A DNA stretch of 64,000 bases from Pseudomonas brassicacearum. Lineage in GTDB: Bacteria > Pseudomonadota > Gammaproteobacteria > Pseudomonadales > Pseudomonadaceae. The notes beneath the pieces were generated by a model that did no database searches, was not told the DNA's origin, and was given only the letters and a program-made list of their open reading frames with translations. The stretch is from the NCBI RefSeq assembly GCF_009601685.2, contig NZ_CP045701.2:5828001-5892000 (forward strand). Direction: 5' to 3'. The position numbers were made by a program, and so were the translations under genes. Positions 62,343-64,000 of the stretch are shown piece by piece (the stretch's first letter is position 1; every line of letters begins with the position of its first letter).

Positions 62343-63441
62343 AGGATTGAACCGTTACGTATTTGAGAAGGAAGTCGCCGTTGTGCGCCGCGCCGCGATA
62401 GACCACCCTGGCGCCGGGCGGCAGCGATTGTTCGGTGTAGGTCTCCACCGAGGACACTCGCACCGCGCTGGTTGCGGGCGCTTCGACGAACACCTGCAAC
62501 GCCGCCAGTTCGGCGCTGCTGGCGCCGCCCATGCGCCATGATTGTTCCAACACGCCGCCACGCGGCTGGCCGGCGGCGTCCAGGCCCTGGGCAATGTCGT
62601 AATTGCGCCGCGACGCAAAAAAGCTCGGGTAGGCCTGGTTGGCGGCGTCATCGAACACTTGCGCCAGCCGCACAGCCTCGCGCACATCGTCGGGCAGTTC
62701 GAGCTTGAGCAACTCGATATAGCCGCCCTGCACCACCAGCAGGTCCGAGCCGCCGTACACCTCCAACCCTTCACTGTCATGGGTCAGGTGTTGCACGCCG
62801 CAATAGCTCAAGGCCTTGCCGCCGATGAGGCTCTGGCCGACGCTCTGGGTCTTGACCTCGTTGAGGTGCTGTTCCAACACCACCCCATCGCGAAACAGCG
62901 CCTGGGCGTCAGGCCCGGCGACAATTTCATCGAACTGCGCCAGGCTCTTGATCAGCCGTTGACCACGCCCGGCACAGGCATGGATCGGCTTGAGGCGGAT
63001 CGGCCCGGTGTACAGCAAATGCTCGGCGGCGGGGCGTGCATCCTTGAGCGAAAAGACCGTCACGCCATCGAGTACCGCGCCTCGCGTGAGCTTGGCAAAC
63101 AGCGGCGACCAGCCTTTGGGCGCCACGGCGTCCTTATTCAACAGACCATGGGTAATTGCCTTGGTGCAGATAAAATCATGCTCGACATACCCGCCCCACA
63201 CATCCTCGGGCCCCTTGACCCCCAGGCGCATCGCGGCTTCGGCGCCGATCAGGGTTTGCGTGGGCAACAGATAAAGATCATGACCGGCATGCCGCTGGGC
63301 GTCATGGCTGTCGCCGTATTCCCATCCCAGGATCTGCGCCAGCCACTGGGCCAGTGCACGATTGGTCTCGACCTCATGGCGCGGCGCTTGTGGATTGACC
63401 GAATAGGCCACTACCCGCTTGTTGCGATTGACGGATGTCAT
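62332..63441 (-). CDS. DUF3182 family protein
   Basis: 369 residues from MTSVNRNKRVVAYSVNP; upstream reading frame lacks family-like sequence. Soluble. Characteristic stretches: HDLYLLPTQTLI, VWGGYVEHDFICTKAITHGL, YTGPIRLKPIHACAGRGQRLI, GVVLEQHLNEVKTQSVGQSLI, and PSFFASRRNYDIAQGLDAAG. The pattern (substrate/ATP loops, then VVLEQ) resembles an ATP-grasp-like fold, but this is inference. Paired with the alpha/beta hydrolase downstream. Confidence 0.85.
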   Translation of the reverse strand: MTSVNRNKRVVAYSVNPQAPRHEVETNRALAQWLAQILGWEYGDSHDAQRHAGHDLYLLPTQTLIGAEAAMRLGVKGPEDVWGGYVEHDFICTKAITHGLLNKDAVAPKGWSPLFAKLTRGAVLDGVTVFSLKDARPAAEHLLYTGPIRLKPIHACAGRGQRLIKSLAQFDEIVAGPDAQALFRDGVVLEQHLNEVKTQSVGQSLIGGKALSYCGVQHLTHDSEGLEVYGGSDLLVVQGGYIELLKLELPDDVREAVRLAQVFDDAANQAYPSFFASRRNYDIAQGLDAAGQPRGGVLEQSWRMGGASSAELAALQVFVEAPATSAVRVSSVETYTEQSLPPGARVVYRGAAHNGDFLLKYVTVQSYDG

Positions 63442-63638
63442 GCGTTGCCCTTTTTCCTGCGCTCGATGGCTTTGGATAAGGAAAGGTGCAGAGATCAGGC
63501 CAACGGTGTCATCGCAAGGATGGGGCAGCCAAGCGGGTGTATCGCGCGCAGTTGATAGCACCGGGCCTGTTTCATTCTGCACGACACACGATCGACGTCC
63601 CGCAAATTGCACGATGCTTGGACCAGGCACTGTTCCCT

Positions 63639-63769
63639 GTGGCGAGGGGATTTATCCCCGCTGGGCTGCGAAGCAGCCCTGAAACCTGACATCGCGGCGT
63701 ATCAGGCGAACTGCATTTGCCTCTTCTGGGGCTGCTTCGCAGCCCAGCGGGGATAAATCCCCTCGCCAC
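63639..63769. repeat. GTGGCGAGGGG-family palindrome
   Basis: GTGGCGAGGGGATTTATCCCCGCTGGGCTGC...GCAGCCCAGCGGGGATAAATCCCCTCGCCAC, with arms of over 30 bases and a spacer of about 50. It fills the 341-bp gap between the DUF3182 gene and the AraC-type gene. The rest of the gap should hold the DUF3182 promoter; nothing else was recognised. Confidence 0.9.
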
Positions 63770-63782
63770 AAAGAGTCCAGGG

Positions 63783-64000
63783 TCAGCCTTTGGGAGTACT
63801 CGGCGGGCTCACCCCAAACCGCGCCCGGTAATCACTCGGCGCCAACCCGGTTATTTTCTTGAACGTCGCGCGAAAGGCGCTCGGGTCCTGGTAACCGACG
63901 GTCCAGGCAATGTGGTCGATGGTGCCATTGGTGAACTCCAGCATTTCCCGAGCCTTGCCGACGCGCAGGTGCTGGCAGTACTCAGTGGGCTTGAGCCCCG
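63783..64000 (-). CDS. AraC/GlxA-type transcriptional regulator, 3' part only
   Basis: The gene continues beyond the window; only its last 72 or so codons are present. They encode the second helix-turn-helix of the AraC family: REMLEFTNGTIDHIAWTVGY, QDPSAFRATFKKITGLAP and SDYRARFG, ending PPSTPKG and a TGA. The AW-x-VGYQDPSAFRATFK spacing is typical of GlxA-type members, whose N-terminal part is a DJ-1/PfpI-like domain, not visible here. Confidence 0.85.
   Translation of the reverse strand, partial: GLKPTEYCQHLRVGKAREMLEFTNGTIDHIAWTVGYQDPSAFRATFKKITGLAPSDYRARFGVSPPSTPKG

Noticed and set aside
1..64000. Mobile element or prophage carrying the accessory genes
   Set aside because: No transposase, integrase, tRNA end or target-site duplication was seen. 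Only the Rhs tip and immunity gene look compositionally foreign, and these are explained by toxin-module exchange.

Overview
The window is chromosomal DNA of a fluorescent-group Pseudomonas (inference). The evidence is the high-GC codon use, the Pseudomonas REP-type palindromes (GTGGGAGC...GCTTGCTCGC) in most intergenic gaps, and a housekeeping block in the order known from Pseudomonas chromosomes: xseB-ispA-dxs, ribA, pgpA-thiL-nusB-ribH-ribBA-ribE-ribD-nrdR, the PA4063-4066-like zinc-starvation operon, and oprG with its neighbours. No tRNA, rRNA, prophage, insertion sequence or CRISPR array was seen.

Layout. (1) 1-6000, minus strand: an Rhs polymorphic toxin with an ADP-ribosyltransferase-like tip, its AT-rich cognate (probable immunity) gene, and a GNAT acetyltransferase. 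(2) 6327-12209, plus: a tight six-gene lipid operon resembling E. coli ynbA/C/D/B, with an added acyltransferase and a small membrane protein. It carries every step type for a second phospholipid or glycolipid route. (3) 18252-12413, minus: a yjfIJKLMC-like envelope-stress operon (YjfI/DUF2170, PspA, K+ channel, DUF2491, DUF350, DUF1190, glutathionylspermidine-synthase-like ATP-grasp). Its promoter lies between two identical 12-bp perfect palindromes, and its first gene has an N-terminal segment that could be a DNA-binding domain. (4) 28701-18515, minus: the magABCDEF/yfa operon around a thioester-less bacterial alpha-2-macroglobulin, with an RsmA-like hairpin next to its start. (5) 29303-34468, plus: xseB-ispA-dxs (isoprenoid precursors) and btuB. 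(6) 43436-34609, minus: cobalamin-binding protein, riboflavin synthesis, pgpA, thiL, nusB and nrdR. (7) 43564-50543, mostly plus: YbaY-like lipoprotein, methyltransferase, YbbN/CnoX thioredoxin, the zinc-linked DUF2796-ABC-FtsX-DUF3299 operon behind a Zur-box-like site, and OprG/OmpW behind two Anr-like motifs. (8) 50805-52611, minus: two sugar-nucleotide epimerase-type genes bracketed by two nearly identical 170-bp composite repeats. (9) 53018-61522, plus: Lhr-type helicase, a DUF72 protein and the ybhP-clsB-ybhN phospholipid operon. (10) 61584-64000, minus: an alpha/beta hydrolase, a DUF3182 protein and the 3' end of an AraC-family regulator cut by the window edge.

The least understood parts are regions 2 and 3 and the mag operon. 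All three concern the cell envelope, and each carries sequence oddities: Asp-to-Asn changes in the CDP-alcohol motif, twin operator-like palindromes, and MagE carrying three enzyme-like motifs. The intergenic repeats fall into three families: short REP pairs, a GTGGCGAGGGG...CCCCTCGCCAC family, and a long GTAGGAGCTG...CAGCTCCTAC family. These families sometimes nest, and the last shows local (GATCAAAA)n and 11-bp tandem expansions.
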